From Candidatus Dactylopiibacterium sp. (GTDB lineage: Bacteria > Pseudomonadota > Gammaproteobacteria > Burkholderiales > Rhodocyclaceae): 40,648 bases of DNA. The stretch lies in contig JAVHXQ010000033.1 of assembly GCA_031119555.1 (NCBI GenBank), forward strand, positions 1 to 40,648, read 5' to 3'. The position numbers and the translations under genes were made by a program. Under the pieces are notes generated by a model, which was given only the letters and a program-made list of their open reading frames with translations, did not search any database and had not been told where the DNA came from. How positions within the stretch are numbered: position 1 is the first letter of the stretch; each line of letters begins with the position of its first letter. Below, in pieces: positions 8,541 through 16,178 of this stretch.

Positions 8541-10040
8541 ATGACCATGACTCCCCCCGCGCCAGATCTCGCGAGTGCCGCCGCGCTCGACGCCCTCCTG
8601 CAGCCCGGCGACGCCCTGCCCGCCGCCTTCGACCGCCGCCAGGCCCTGATGCCGATGTGGGGTGCGCGCCCGGTTTCGCCCGAAGAGCGCGACGCCCGCT
8701 GGCCGCGCGTGGCCGCCACGCCGCTGGCCGACCAGACCCTGGCCTACCTGCACATCCCCTTCTGCACGAGCCGCTGCGTGTTCTGCGGCTTCTACCGCAA
8801 CGCCTGGCAGAAGGACGCCGGCGCGGGCTACGTCGACCGCCTGATCGCGGAACTTGCGCACGAAGCCGCGCTGCGCCCCGCCGGCGGCAGCGTCACGGCC
8901 GTGTATTTCGGCGGCGGCACGCCCACGGCACTGTCGGCCGCCGACCTCGGCCGCCTGCTGCGCGCGGTGCGCGAACACCTGCCGCTTTCGGACGACTGCG
9001 AGATCACCATCGAAGGCCGCATCTCGCATTTCACCGGCGACAAGATCGAGGCTTGCCTCGAAGCCGGCGCCAACCGCTTCTCGATCGGCATCCAGACCTT
9101 CGACAGCACCCTGCGCCGTCGCCTGGGGCGCCAGCACGGCGGCGAGGAAGCCGCCGACTACCTGCGCCACCTGCGCCAGTACGACGCGGTGCTCGTGGCC
9201 GACCTGATCTTCGGCCTGCCCAGCCAGGACGATGCCTGCTGGATGCGCGACATCTCCATCGCGAGCGACCTGGGCCTCGACGGCCTGGACGTCTATGCGT
9301 TCAATTGCTACCCCTCGCTGCCGATCAACCGCCTCATCGAAAAGGGCACCCTGCCGCCGCCGCAGGATCTGCCGACCCAGGCGCGCCACTACGCCTGGGC
9401 CGTGCGCCGCCTGCGCGACGCGGGCTGGCAGCAGCTCTCCAACAGCCACTTCGGCGCCGCCAGCGGACGCGAGCGCAACCGCTACAACAGCCAGGTCAAG
9501 TCCGGCCTCGACTGCCTTGCCTTCGGCTCGGGCGCGGGCGGCCAGCGCGGCGGTCTGAGCTACCAGGTCAATGGCGAGCTGGAAGCCTACCTGTCCACGC
9601 CCGCGAGCCAGAAGCCCTTCGGCTTCGTGAGCGCCACCAGCCCCAACAAGGCCCTCTTCGGCGCCATCCAGGGCCAGCTCGAAACCGGCCGCCTCGACAA
9701 CGCCCTGCTCGCGGGCAATGCCGAGGCCGAAGCGCTGCTGCAGGCCTGGCACGCCGACGGCCTGCTCACGCGCGGCGCGACCGAAGCGCAGCTGTCGATC
9801 GGCGGACGCTTCTGGGCCCCCACGATGATCCGCGCGCTCGCGCTCACGCTGGAACCCTATCCCGACGCCATGACCGCGCGCCCGGCCGGCATGCCGCACG
9901 GGCATCCGGGCGGCGCCCGCCCCGGCCACCCCGGCGCGATGCCCCCGGGCCACCCCGCCAGCGCGCCGCACGGCGCCGGCGGCCGACCGATTCACACCCT
10001 CCACGGAGAACATCCCCATGCCGCACGCAAACCTGACTGA
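8541..10040 (+). CDS. hutW: HemN-like radical SAM protein HutW (anaerobic heme utilisation)
   Basis: About 499-residue HutW/ChuW-type radical SAM enzyme, related to HemN. E. coli O157 ChuW opens heme without oxygen, releasing iron. The [4Fe-4S] motif CTSRCVFC follows LAYLHIPF, and family blocks include YFGGGTPTALS, FSIGIQTFDSTLRRRLGR, DLIFGLPSQ, DVYAFNCYPSLPINR and FGSGAGG. The frame is open from ATG 8514, but that codon lies inside the Fur-like site and -10 box, so I prefer ATG 8541 (8547 also possible); neither has a strong ribosome site. The last 45 residues are a His/Pro/Gly tail with repeated PGHP-type units, not part of the HemN fold. The 3' end overlaps hutX by 23 bases. Confidence 0.88.
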   Translation: MTMTPPAPDLASAAALDALLQPGDALPAAFDRRQALMPMWGARPVSPEERDARWPRVAATPLADQTLAYLHIPFCTSRCVFCGFYRNAWQKDAGAGYVDRLIAELAHEAALRPAGGSVTAVYFGGGTPTALSAADLGRLLRAVREHLPLSDDCEITIEGRISHFTGDKIEACLEAGANRFSIGIQTFDSTLRRRLGRQHGGEEAADYLRHLRQYDAVLVADLIFGLPSQDDACWMRDISIASDLGLDGLDVYAFNCYPSLPINRLIEKGTLPPPQDLPTQARHYAWAVRRLRDAGWQQLSNSHFGAASGRERNRYNSQVKSGLDCLAFGSGAGGQRGGLSYQVNGELEAYLSTPASQKPFGFVSATSPNKALFGAIQGQLETGRLDNALLAGNAEAEALLQAWHADGLLTRGATEAQLSIGGRFWAPTMIRALALTLEPYPDAMTARPAGMPHGHPGGARPGHPGAMPPGHPASAPHGAGGRPIHTLHGEHPHAARKPD

Positions 10041-10545
10041 GACCCAACGCGCGGAACTCACCGCACGCCTGGAAAAGAACCCCGGCATCATCCTCGAGCA
10101 GCTCGCCGAAACGAACGCCTGCTCGCTGCAGGAAGTGCTCGACTGCCTGCCCGCGACGATGCGCCAGCGCACCGAGGGCACGCGTTTCGTGGAATTCATG
10201 CAGGCCATCTCCGCCTGGCAGACGCCCGTGACCGTGATCGTGCACACCGCCGACGTGATCCTGGAATTCACCGGCCCGCTGCCCGAGGGCGCCCTCGGCC
10301 ACGGCTTCTACAACCTGCACGGCAGCGCCGGCCTGCACGGCCACCTGCGCCACGACCGCTGCGGCGCGATCTACCTCATCGAGCGCCCGTTCATGGGCAA
10401 GACCACGGTCAGCCTGAACTTCATGAACAGCGAAGGCGGCGCCATGCTCAAGCTCTACGTCGGCCGCGACGCGTCCGGCACGCTGCTGCAGGAGCAGATC
10501 GAAGCGCTGCGCGCATTCTTCAGCGCCGAAGCCTGCGCGGCCTGA
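10018..10545 (+). CDS. hutX: Cytosolic heme carrier HutX/ChuX
   Basis: 175-residue HutX/ChuX family protein. These bind heme in the cytoplasm and pass it to heme-degrading partners. Visible are an N-terminal helical part with PGIILEQLAETNACSLQEVL, then the beta-domain with VTVIVHTADVILEFTGPLP, YNLHGSAGLHGHL, IYLIERPFMGKTTVSLNFMN and MLKLYVGRD. ATG 10018 lies inside the end of hutW, and GGAGAA is placed just upstream. HutZ, the usual third member of this group, is not present; HmuS earlier in the locus may serve instead. Confidence 0.93.
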   Translation: MPHANLTETQRAELTARLEKNPGIILEQLAETNACSLQEVLDCLPATMRQRTEGTRFVEFMQAISAWQTPVTVIVHTADVILEFTGPLPEGALGHGFYNLHGSAGLHGHLRHDRCGAIYLIERPFMGKTTVSLNFMNSEGGAMLKLYVGRDASGTLLQEQIEALRAFFSAEACAA

Positions 10546-10591
10546 AGCCCGGCCGCCCTCACCGCGTTCGTGGCGCGGGCGCCTGGAAAAC

Positions 10592-10621
10592 AAAAAGCCC
10601 AGTCCGGAGACTGGGCTTTTT
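10592..10621. terminator. Bidirectional intrinsic terminator (hutX / tRNA-Lys)
   Basis: The inverted repeat AAAAAGCCCAGTC (10592-10604) / GACTGGGCTTTTT has a four-base CGGA loop, with A and T tracts at both ends. It stands between the end of hutX (plus) and the 3' end of the tRNA gene (minus), so it can serve both. Confidence 0.9.
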
Positions 10622-10627
10622 GCATTC

Positions 10628-10703
<76 letters not shown>

Positions 10704-10752
10704 GTGACCGGTGCAGGCGGCGGGCGCTGTGGGCCCGGCGTGCGAGGCGTGG

Positions 10753-10781
10753 AATATACCTGAGCCCACGCGGCCACACAA
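10753..10781 (-). promoter_or_regulatory. Putative promoter of tRNA-Lys
   Basis: On the minus strand, a -35-like TTGTGT (10781-10776) and -10-like TATATT (10758-10753) are separated by 17 bases. A GC-rich discriminator follows, and the tRNA 5' end lies 50 bases downstream. The spacing and AT-rich patch support it. Confidence 0.5.
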
Positions 10782-10827
10782 GGCCGGCGCGGCACGCCGG
10801 CGCGCCTTTCCGGGGCCGGGCACGGCC

Positions 10828-12477
10828 TCAGCCGGTGGCGATCATGCCCCCCGCCACGCGCGGCTCGGTCACGCGTGACGCTTCGCCGGCGCCGGTCTGG
10901 CGCGCCGGCGCCACGCCCAGCAGCTCGATGAAGGCCTGCAGCGGCATGGGCCTGCCGAAGTGGTAGCCCTGCCCGTAGCGCACGCCCAGTTCGCGCAGCC
11001 CGCGCGCCTGGCTTTCGTTCTCTATGCCCTCGGCGATCGTCTCGGCCCCTACCGCGCGCGCGATGCCGATGATCTCCGGGATCAGGCTCGACTTGACGCT
11101 GGCATCCTCCATCTCGAAGACGAAGGATTTGTCGATCTTCAGGATGTCCGGCGCCATGCGCTTGACGATGTTGAGGTTGGAATAGCCCGTGCCGAAGTCA
11201 TCCACCGACAGCAGGTAGCCGGCATCCTTGAGCAGGCGCGACTGCTCGATCACGCTGGGCACGAAGCCATGCTCGGTGACCTCGACGCAGATGACGAAGT
11301 CATCGCGCCGCGCCGCCTTCAGCAGCGGCCCCAGCAGGCCGTGGATGCGCTCGAAGCAGACGTTCTCGGGAAAGAAGTTGAGCGCGATCTTGAAGCGCGC
11401 CATCGGCGGCAGCGCGGCGGCCAGCTCCCCCAGCGCGCGGCGCGCCATGGCGGCGTCAAGTTTCCACTGCAGGTGGTTGTGCTGCACGGCGGGCAGGGCC
11501 ACGTCGGGGCCGATCAGCGTGTCGCCATCACGGATGCGCATCAGCACTTCGCAGCCGACGATGCGGCCTTCGTGCATGTCCATGATCGGCTGGTACAGGC
11601 ACACCAGGTGCGCCTCGTCGCAGAGGTAGCGGATGCGCTGGCGGATGTCGGTCAGCAAGGCCAGGCGGATGCGCGCGGCGGCGCTGGCGAGCACGCCGGC
11701 GAACAGCGCGAGCAGCAGCCCGCCGGACAGCCAGAGCCGGTGGCGGTCGACGATGCCGGCCAGGCGGGTGCTCGCGTGCAGCACGACGCCGCTGTCGCCG
11801 GCCGGCGTGAACAGATCGAAGCCCCACCGCGCGTTGAGCCCCAGCCGGCGGCCCCGCGCGACCCAGGCCGGCGCCGGCGTGGCGCCACCCTGCGCCTGGC
11901 CCGCCTCGGGCAGGTGCAGCGGCACGAGGCCGTGCGGCAACGCGAGCCAGAGCGCATCCACGCGCGCATAGATGTCGCGCACGACGTGCGGATCGAGCAC
12001 CACGCTGAAGCGGTCATCCAGGGTCAGCACGATGGCGGTCAGATCGCCCCCGCCCACCAGCACCGGCACATCCACGTCCAGACCGATGCCTCCGGGCAGG
12101 CGGTAACGCGGCGGCTTGAGCCGCACGGGCTGCGCGAGCCGGCCCAGGCTGGTGGTGCACAGCAGGCTGCCCTGGCCGAGCACGCCGATCTCGCGGACGA
12201 AGCGCCGGAAGAACAGCTGCTGGTTGAGGGCCGTGAGGCCCGCCGGCGAGCAGGGGTCGCCGCCCTCGCGCGCGAGTTCGTCGAGCAGCGCGGTCGCCTC
12301 CCCGAACATGCCGGCGACCACGCGGGCCTGCGCGGCGTGCGATGCGCGCACGCGGTCCACCTCGGCCTTCACGACGCTGCTCACGACGAGCAGCACGGTC
12401 AGCCCGAAGGCCGCCAGGCCCGCCGTGGCGCGAATGCTCCTGGCATGCCGGAGGCAACGTTCCTTGATGGGAGACAT
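10828..12477 (-). CDS. CSS-motif membrane c-di-GMP phosphodiesterase (EAL)
   Basis: 549 residues. A transmembrane helix (about 18-36) leads to a periplasmic CSS-type domain with Cys in GDPCSPAGL and LLCTTSLG, a second helix (about 247-268), then a cytoplasmic EAL domain (about 285-525). The catalytic set appears complete: EVL in GCEVLMR (near 309), Asn in ALNFFPENV, Glu in CVEVTEHGF, DDFGTGYS (near 428), KIDKSF, TIAEGIE and GQGYHFGRPM. It should hydrolyse c-di-GMP; CSS domains respond to disulfide state in related E. coli enzymes. The start is 14 bases after the siaD stop, so it is probably the last gene of the sia operon and the counterpart of the cyclase. No GGDEF domain is present. Confidence 0.9.
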   Translation of the reverse strand: MSPIKERCLRHARSIRATAGLAAFGLTVLLVVSSVVKAEVDRVRASHAAQARVVAGMFGEATALLDELAREGGDPCSPAGLTALNQQLFFRRFVREIGVLGQGSLLCTTSLGRLAQPVRLKPPRYRLPGGIGLDVDVPVLVGGGDLTAIVLTLDDRFSVVLDPHVVRDIYARVDALWLALPHGLVPLHLPEAGQAQGGATPAPAWVARGRRLGLNARWGFDLFTPAGDSGVVLHASTRLAGIVDRHRLWLSGGLLLALFAGVLASAAARIRLALLTDIRQRIRYLCDEAHLVCLYQPIMDMHEGRIVGCEVLMRIRDGDTLIGPDVALPAVQHNHLQWKLDAAMARRALGELAAALPPMARFKIALNFFPENVCFERIHGLLGPLLKAARRDDFVICVEVTEHGFVPSVIEQSRLLKDAGYLLSVDDFGTGYSNLNIVKRMAPDILKIDKSFVFEMEDASVKSSLIPEIIGIARAVGAETIAEGIENESQARGLRELGVRYGQGYHFGRPMPLQAFIELLGVAPARQTGAGEASRVTEPRVAGGMIATG

Positions 12478-12491
12478 CGCAGGCGCGTCGG

Positions 12492-13229
12492 CTAGAGGCT
12501 GCTGACGCTGTCAGCGCACACCACGCGGTTGCGGCCGCCGCGCTTGGCGCCGTAGAGCGCTTCGTCGGCCTGCCCGTAGGCCTGGTCGAAGCCCGCGCCC
12601 CGCGCCGTGCGGCTGATGCCGAAGCTGGCGGTCACGCGGCGGCCGCCGGGCAGGCGGAAGTCGTACCCGGCGATGGCGCCACGCATGGCCTCGGCCACGC
12701 CACGAGCCTGCGTGAAGCCGAAGCCCGGCAGCAGCACCGAGAATTCCTCCCCGCCCACGCGCCCCACTTCGGCGCGCTCGGGCAGCAGGCGGCGCAGGCA
12801 TTCCACCACGCCGCAGATGACGGCGTCGCCGGCGGGATGACCGAAGCTGTCGTTGACCTGCTTGAAGTGGTCGATGTCCAGCACGACGAGCGCCAGCGCC
12901 TCGCGCTGCAGGATGCCGTTCGCGATGTCGATCACCGCGGCGCGGTTGAGCACGCCCGTGAGCGGGTCGTGGTTGGCCCGGAATTCCAGCTCGCCGGCCA
13001 GCTCGTTGAGGCGCTGGTTGAGCCGGTTCATCTCGAACTCTTCGCGGTCGCTGCGCCGGATCAGACGCCTCATCTCGCGCAGCAGACGCTCGTAGTGGGC
13101 CATCAGTTCGCCGAGCGCCGCGCGGCAGGCGGATTCCCCGGCGGCGTTCTCGTACACGGCCCGCGCGGACGAGAGCGCGTCGTGCTCGTGGGCGAACAGG
13201 TCGGTGTCGGGCTGGGGCATGAGATCCAT
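12492..13229 (-). CDS. siaD: Diguanylate cyclase SiaD (GGDEF)
   Basis: 245-residue soluble diguanylate cyclase making c-di-GMP from two GTP. An N-terminal helical, charged region (about 10-85, likely coiled coil) precedes the GGDEF domain (about 86-238) with HDPLTGVLNRAA, DIDHFKQVND and the active-site GGEEF (159-163). No RxxD inhibitory site is present at the usual position (the aligned residues are P and A), so classical product inhibition is unlikely. Pseudomonas SiaD is likewise controlled by binding of SiaC to its N-terminal stalk. The start directly abuts the siaC stop; Met4 is an alternative start. Confidence 0.9.
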   Translation of the reverse strand: MDLMPQPDTDLFAHEHDALSSARAVYENAAGESACRAALGELMAHYERLLREMRRLIRRSDREEFEMNRLNQRLNELAGELEFRANHDPLTGVLNRAAVIDIANGILQREALALVVLDIDHFKQVNDSFGHPAGDAVICGVVECLRRLLPERAEVGRVGGEEFSVLLPGFGFTQARGVAEAMRGAIAGYDFRLPGGRRVTASFGISRTARGAGFDQAYGQADEALYGAKRGGRNRVVCADSVSSL

Positions 13230-13619
13230 TCAGGCGGACTTCACGGGTTGATCGACGAAGCGGATGCTCGTGAAATCGTCGCTGAGCTCCTGGCCGAACT
13301 CCAGGATGGTGTCGTCCTCCTCGTCGTGAAACCAGTTCACGACCACGGTGTTGCCGGCGCGGGCGGCGCCATTGAGCGCCTCGAAGATGTTGAACAGCAT
13401 CTTGGTGCTGGAACTGTTGAAGTAGGCCAGGGCGATGTCCATGGTCACGGAATCGTTCCGGCAGCCCTCGAGGTACGCGCGCAGCTGCGCGATGAGGGGG
13501 CCGTAGAACGCGGCGGCGTTCTCCGGGTAGGACTCGCCGCGCATGCTCAGCGCGTGCCGGTCGAAATCGAACCGGATCTCGGGTGAGCTGGCGGTGGCGG
13601 GGATGTACAGGGATTCCAT
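13230..13619 (-). CDS. siaC: SiaC phospho-switch protein (DUF1987)
   Basis: 129-residue SiaC family protein. It follows the family pattern: N-terminal MESLYIPATASSPEI, the RGESYPENAAAFYG block, then MDIALAYFNSSSTKML and WFHDEEDDTILEFGQEL. Unphosphorylated Pseudomonas SiaC binds and activates SiaD, and its Thr68 is phosphorylated by SiaB and dephosphorylated by SiaA. Here the corresponding loop reads N68-S69-S70-S71-T72, so the acceptor is probably Ser69 or a neighbour. A purine-rich ribosome site (GAGAGAAG) lies upstream, 31 bases from the siaB stop. Confidence 0.9.
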   Translation of the reverse strand: MESLYIPATASSPEIRFDFDRHALSMRGESYPENAAAFYGPLIAQLRAYLEGCRNDSVTMDIALAYFNSSSTKMLFNIFEALNGAARAGNTVVVNWFHDEEDDTILEFGQELSDDFTSIRFVDQPVKSA

Positions 13620-13650
13620 GCTGATGTCTCGCTTCTCTCGAATCAGGCGC

Positions 13651-14220
13651 TCAGATCGCCGCCTTCAGATAAAACACCGCCGTGTCGGGGCGGTGCTCCA
13701 GCGGCTGGAAATCGAACTCCAGCGGCTCGCGGGCGTCGCGCGCGACGGTCAGGAAGCCCAGGCCCGCGCCCTTGCTGCCGGCGGGCGTCTCGGCGCGCAG
13801 CGATTCGCGGAAGGCCCGCTTGATCTCTTCGAGCGTCATGCTGCGCAAGGGCTCCAGCACCCTGCGCAGATCGTCGGCCACGGCCGTCCTGACCGGGTTG
13901 GCGCACAGCAGCACGTACTCGCCGTCCTTCTCGCTGACGCACACCGAGCCGTGGCGCAGCTCGTGGGTATCCTGGTTGCCGGGCGTCAGGGCGTCGGCCG
14001 AGTAGTGGATGATGTTCTGCGCCATCTCGATGAACGACGAGAACAGCTTGCGGCGCGTGAGGCTGCCGACGCCGCTGACCTCCAGCTGCAGCTTCACGGC
14101 TTCAGCCATGGCCGCGACGATGTTCTGCGAGAAGTAGCCGACGTAATAGAAGATCACCCGGCGCTCGTGGGCGATCCTGAAGAAGGCGCTGTACTCGTGG
14201 ATGAGGGGCGGCGTGCTCAT
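13651..14220 (-). CDS. siaB: SiaB protein kinase (GHKL-type, DUF6272)
   Basis: 189-residue SiaB-like kinase expected to phosphorylate SiaC. ATP-binding features of the GHKL fold are visible: an N-box-like EMAQNIIHYSAD near residue 65 and a G-box-like GSKGAGLGFLTVAR near 155, with the conserved YYVGYFSQNIV at the N-terminus. The reading frame stays open far upstream, but that part lies in another frame of siaA. The start at 14220 is set by a 4-base ATGA overlap with the siaA stop, implying coupled translation of the opposing phosphatase and kinase. Confidence 0.88.
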   Translation of the reverse strand: MSTPPLIHEYSAFFRIAHERRVIFYYVGYFSQNIVAAMAEAVKLQLEVSGVGSLTRRKLFSSFIEMAQNIIHYSADALTPGNQDTHELRHGSVCVSEKDGEYVLLCANPVRTAVADDLRRVLEPLRSMTLEEIKRAFRESLRAETPAGSKGAGLGFLTVARDAREPLEFDFQPLEHRPDTAVFYLKAAI

Positions 14221-15473
14221 TGCGGTTCCTGGAATCGGCAACAGAAGAAGGTCAGATCGTCGCGGCGGCGATGAGGCCCCTGCCACGCGCGCAGCGCGTC
14301 CTGCATGCACAGGTTGATGCCGGCGGCGGAGCGATCGCGGCAGGCGAGGAGCCGCTCGCGGATGCGCCGCTTGCCGAAGGCGATGGCGCGGGGCCCGCCG
14401 ATCTGGTCGATCAGCCCGTCGGTGGTGACGAACAGCAGGCTGCCCGCGCGCAGCGGCACCACGCGGTTCCGCCACGTGTAATCGATGTCGCTGCCGACGT
14501 AGCCCACGCCCTGGCGATCGCCGTCGACCATCTCCACCTCGTCCGCCCCGGGATGCAGCACGAACAGGCTGCAGCGGGCCCCGGCGAAGAGCAGGCTGCG
14601 CCGCGCCGCGTCGTACCAGAAGCAGGCCGCGTCCATGCCATCGTCGGACCCCGGCGTGTCGTCCGCGTGCCCCATCTGGCCGAGCATCTGCTTGATGCTG
14701 CGATTGACGGCACCCAGCAGCAGCGAAGGGTCGGCGGGGCCGGACTGGTCGATCGCCTGCGTGAGGCCGCTGCTGGCGATGAGGGTCATGAACGCGCCCG
14801 GCACGCCATGCCCGGTGCAGTCCGCCACGGCGCCGAACCAGCCGTCGGGGCGGGCCACGAAATGATAGAAGTCGCCGCCCACCACGTCGCGCGGCTCCCA
14901 CACCAGGTCGGCGTCGGGAAGCGCGCGCTGCAAGGTCTCGCGCGAGGTGCGCAGCATCGCCCGCTGAATGACGCTCGCATACTCGATGCTGTGCATGATC
15001 TGGCGGTTGCGGGCCGCCTGCATGTCGGCCACGACCTGCATCAGCTGCAGACCCTGGCCGATGCCCGCGAAGAGCCCTTCGCGGGTGATGATGAAACCGT
15101 CCGCGAGCGCCTTCTCGCCGTATTCCACCGTCCTGAACGTGAGATCCTCGATGCTCATGCCGGCATCGACCACCAGCGGCGTCTTGTCCATGAAGGCAAT
15201 GCAGCTCTTGCGGCTGTACAGCTCCTGATGAAACGGCTTGCTGAGCTGCGACAGGAAGATGCCGCGATTGATGAGACCGATCGGCCGCCCCTCCTCGGTC
15301 ACGGCGAGGCTGTTCAGGTCGCGATGGCGCGAGAAGACTTCCATCACCTGACCGTTGGTGGCCTCGGCGCTCACCGAGGGGCTGGGAATGCACAGGTCCT
15401 CGGCGCGCGGCTGGCCAATGCGCACGGCGATGTCGGCGCTGCGGGATGAGGGTTGCGGCAGGGTATCGGTCAT
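14217..15473 (-). CDS. siaA: SiaA-type PP2C/SpoIIE phosphatase with CBS domain pair
   Basis: 418 residues from ATG 15473 (the upstream open frame is Arg/Pro-rich and not protein-like). Residues about 20-140 form a CBS pair (VMEVFSRHRDLNSLAVTEEG, RPIGLINRGIFL, DGFIITREGLFAGIGQG), typically a nucleotide sensor. A helical linker follows, then a SpoIIE-like PP2C domain (about 185-415) with metal-binding Asp motifs PRDVVGGDFYHF, VADCTGHGVPGAFMT and LLFVTTDGLID. By analogy it removes phosphate from SiaC and so turns SiaD on. Pseudomonas SiaA is a membrane protein with a periplasmic sensor and HAMP; none of these are here, so the input must be cytoplasmic. Confidence 0.85.
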   Translation of the reverse strand: MTDTLPQPSSRSADIAVRIGQPRAEDLCIPSPSVSAEATNGQVMEVFSRHRDLNSLAVTEEGRPIGLINRGIFLSQLSKPFHQELYSRKSCIAFMDKTPLVVDAGMSIEDLTFRTVEYGEKALADGFIITREGLFAGIGQGLQLMQVVADMQAARNRQIMHSIEYASVIQRAMLRTSRETLQRALPDADLVWEPRDVVGGDFYHFVARPDGWFGAVADCTGHGVPGAFMTLIASSGLTQAIDQSGPADPSLLLGAVNRSIKQMLGQMGHADDTPGSDDGMDAACFWYDAARRSLLFAGARCSLFVLHPGADEVEMVDGDRQGVGYVGSDIDYTWRNRVVPLRAGSLLFVTTDGLIDQIGGPRAIAFGKRRIRERLLACRDRSAAGINLCMQDALRAWQGPHRRRDDLTFFCCRFQEPQ

Positions 15474-15832
15474 GGCGGGGAATGACGAAGCGCCCGGCGG
15501 GCGCCCGGGCGGAAAGGACGCGCGCGAGGGCGCGCCGGACGAAGACCGGCCCGCGCCGCGGCCCCCGGACGACCGGGCGCGCCACACAGCGTGCGGCCCA
15601 CGGCGGCCGGACGCACAGGGGGCTGCGGGAAAACGCGGTTCGGCAGGAGGCGATGCGCAGAAGGGCTCATGAGGACATGCCTGACACCGGATCGAACGCA
15701 CCGCAGTGGGCCGATCCGCGCGCCGGTACTCGGGAGCTTCCTTGGTTGCGGCAACGCGCCGTTCGTCTCCCGTTCGCCACTATCCGTCGCCCGGGTGACG
15801 GTAATGAGTCAGCCGGGCAGTCTTCGTGCGCC

Positions 15833-15850
15833 GCTTGATGCCCATCAAGC
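15833..15850. repeat. Operator-like inverted repeat upstream of siaA
   Basis: Perfect dyad GCTTGATG-CC-CATCAAGC (8-bp arms, 2-base centre), 360 bases before the siaA start. It is compact enough for a dimeric regulator site. The binding protein is unknown. Confidence 0.45.
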
Positions 15851-16150
15851 CACCCCCACGGCGCGGGATTTCTTCATACGCATGAAACAATTCCGCCGTC
15901 GCGCGGCACGCGGCGTGCGCGGCGGCCAGCGCGGTGGCGGGGGAACGCCTGGCCGGGCCTGGTACGCGCGGCCCTGCGCGAGGCCTCGCAGCGGGGCGCG
16001 ACGAAGCCGCCGTGGAACCCACCTGCGATGCCATGCGCATGTGGCTCACGCAGAACCGGACGGCGCGGCGCGCCCGGCGCGGGGCCGCCGCAGGGCAACG
16101 ACGGCCGGCGCGGAGCCTCCGCCCGGCCGCCACCCTTTTGCGCAGACCGG

Positions 16151-16173
16151 GCGCCGCGCGGGGAACGCGGCGC
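16151..16173 (-). terminator. GC hairpin just after the outer-membrane protein gene
   Basis: Inverted repeat GCGCCGCG / CGCGGCGC (8-bp arms, 7-base loop) begins 5 bases after the stop codon at 16179. No T tract follows, only a short AAAA, so termination is uncertain. It may mark the end of the large minus-strand transcript. Confidence 0.35.
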
Positions 16174-16178
16174 TTGCG

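Larger units (their letters stand above)
15474..16178. other. 700-base gap between siaA and the outer-membrane protein gene
   Basis: No gene is recognisable on either strand; the long frames passing through are GC shadows without family pattern. It should contain the siaABCD promoter (minus strand), but I find no convincing -35/-10 pair. It holds an 8-bp-arm inverted repeat at 15833-15850 and a GC hairpin at 16151-16173. A c-di-GMP riboswitch was looked for and not seen. Confidence 0.5.

Noticed and set aside
13651-15585. A 644-codon frame suggesting a long fusion upstream of SiaB
   Set aside because: Only the last 189 residues look like protein (SiaB). The rest is the out-of-frame shadow of siaA, whose own frame has clear CBS and PP2C motifs and ends in an ATGA overlap with SiaB.
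15474-16178. A c-di-GMP riboswitch upstream of the sia genes
   Set aside because: Neither strand shows the conserved GEMM core that I could recognise; only a dyad and GC hairpins are present. A covariance search would settle it.
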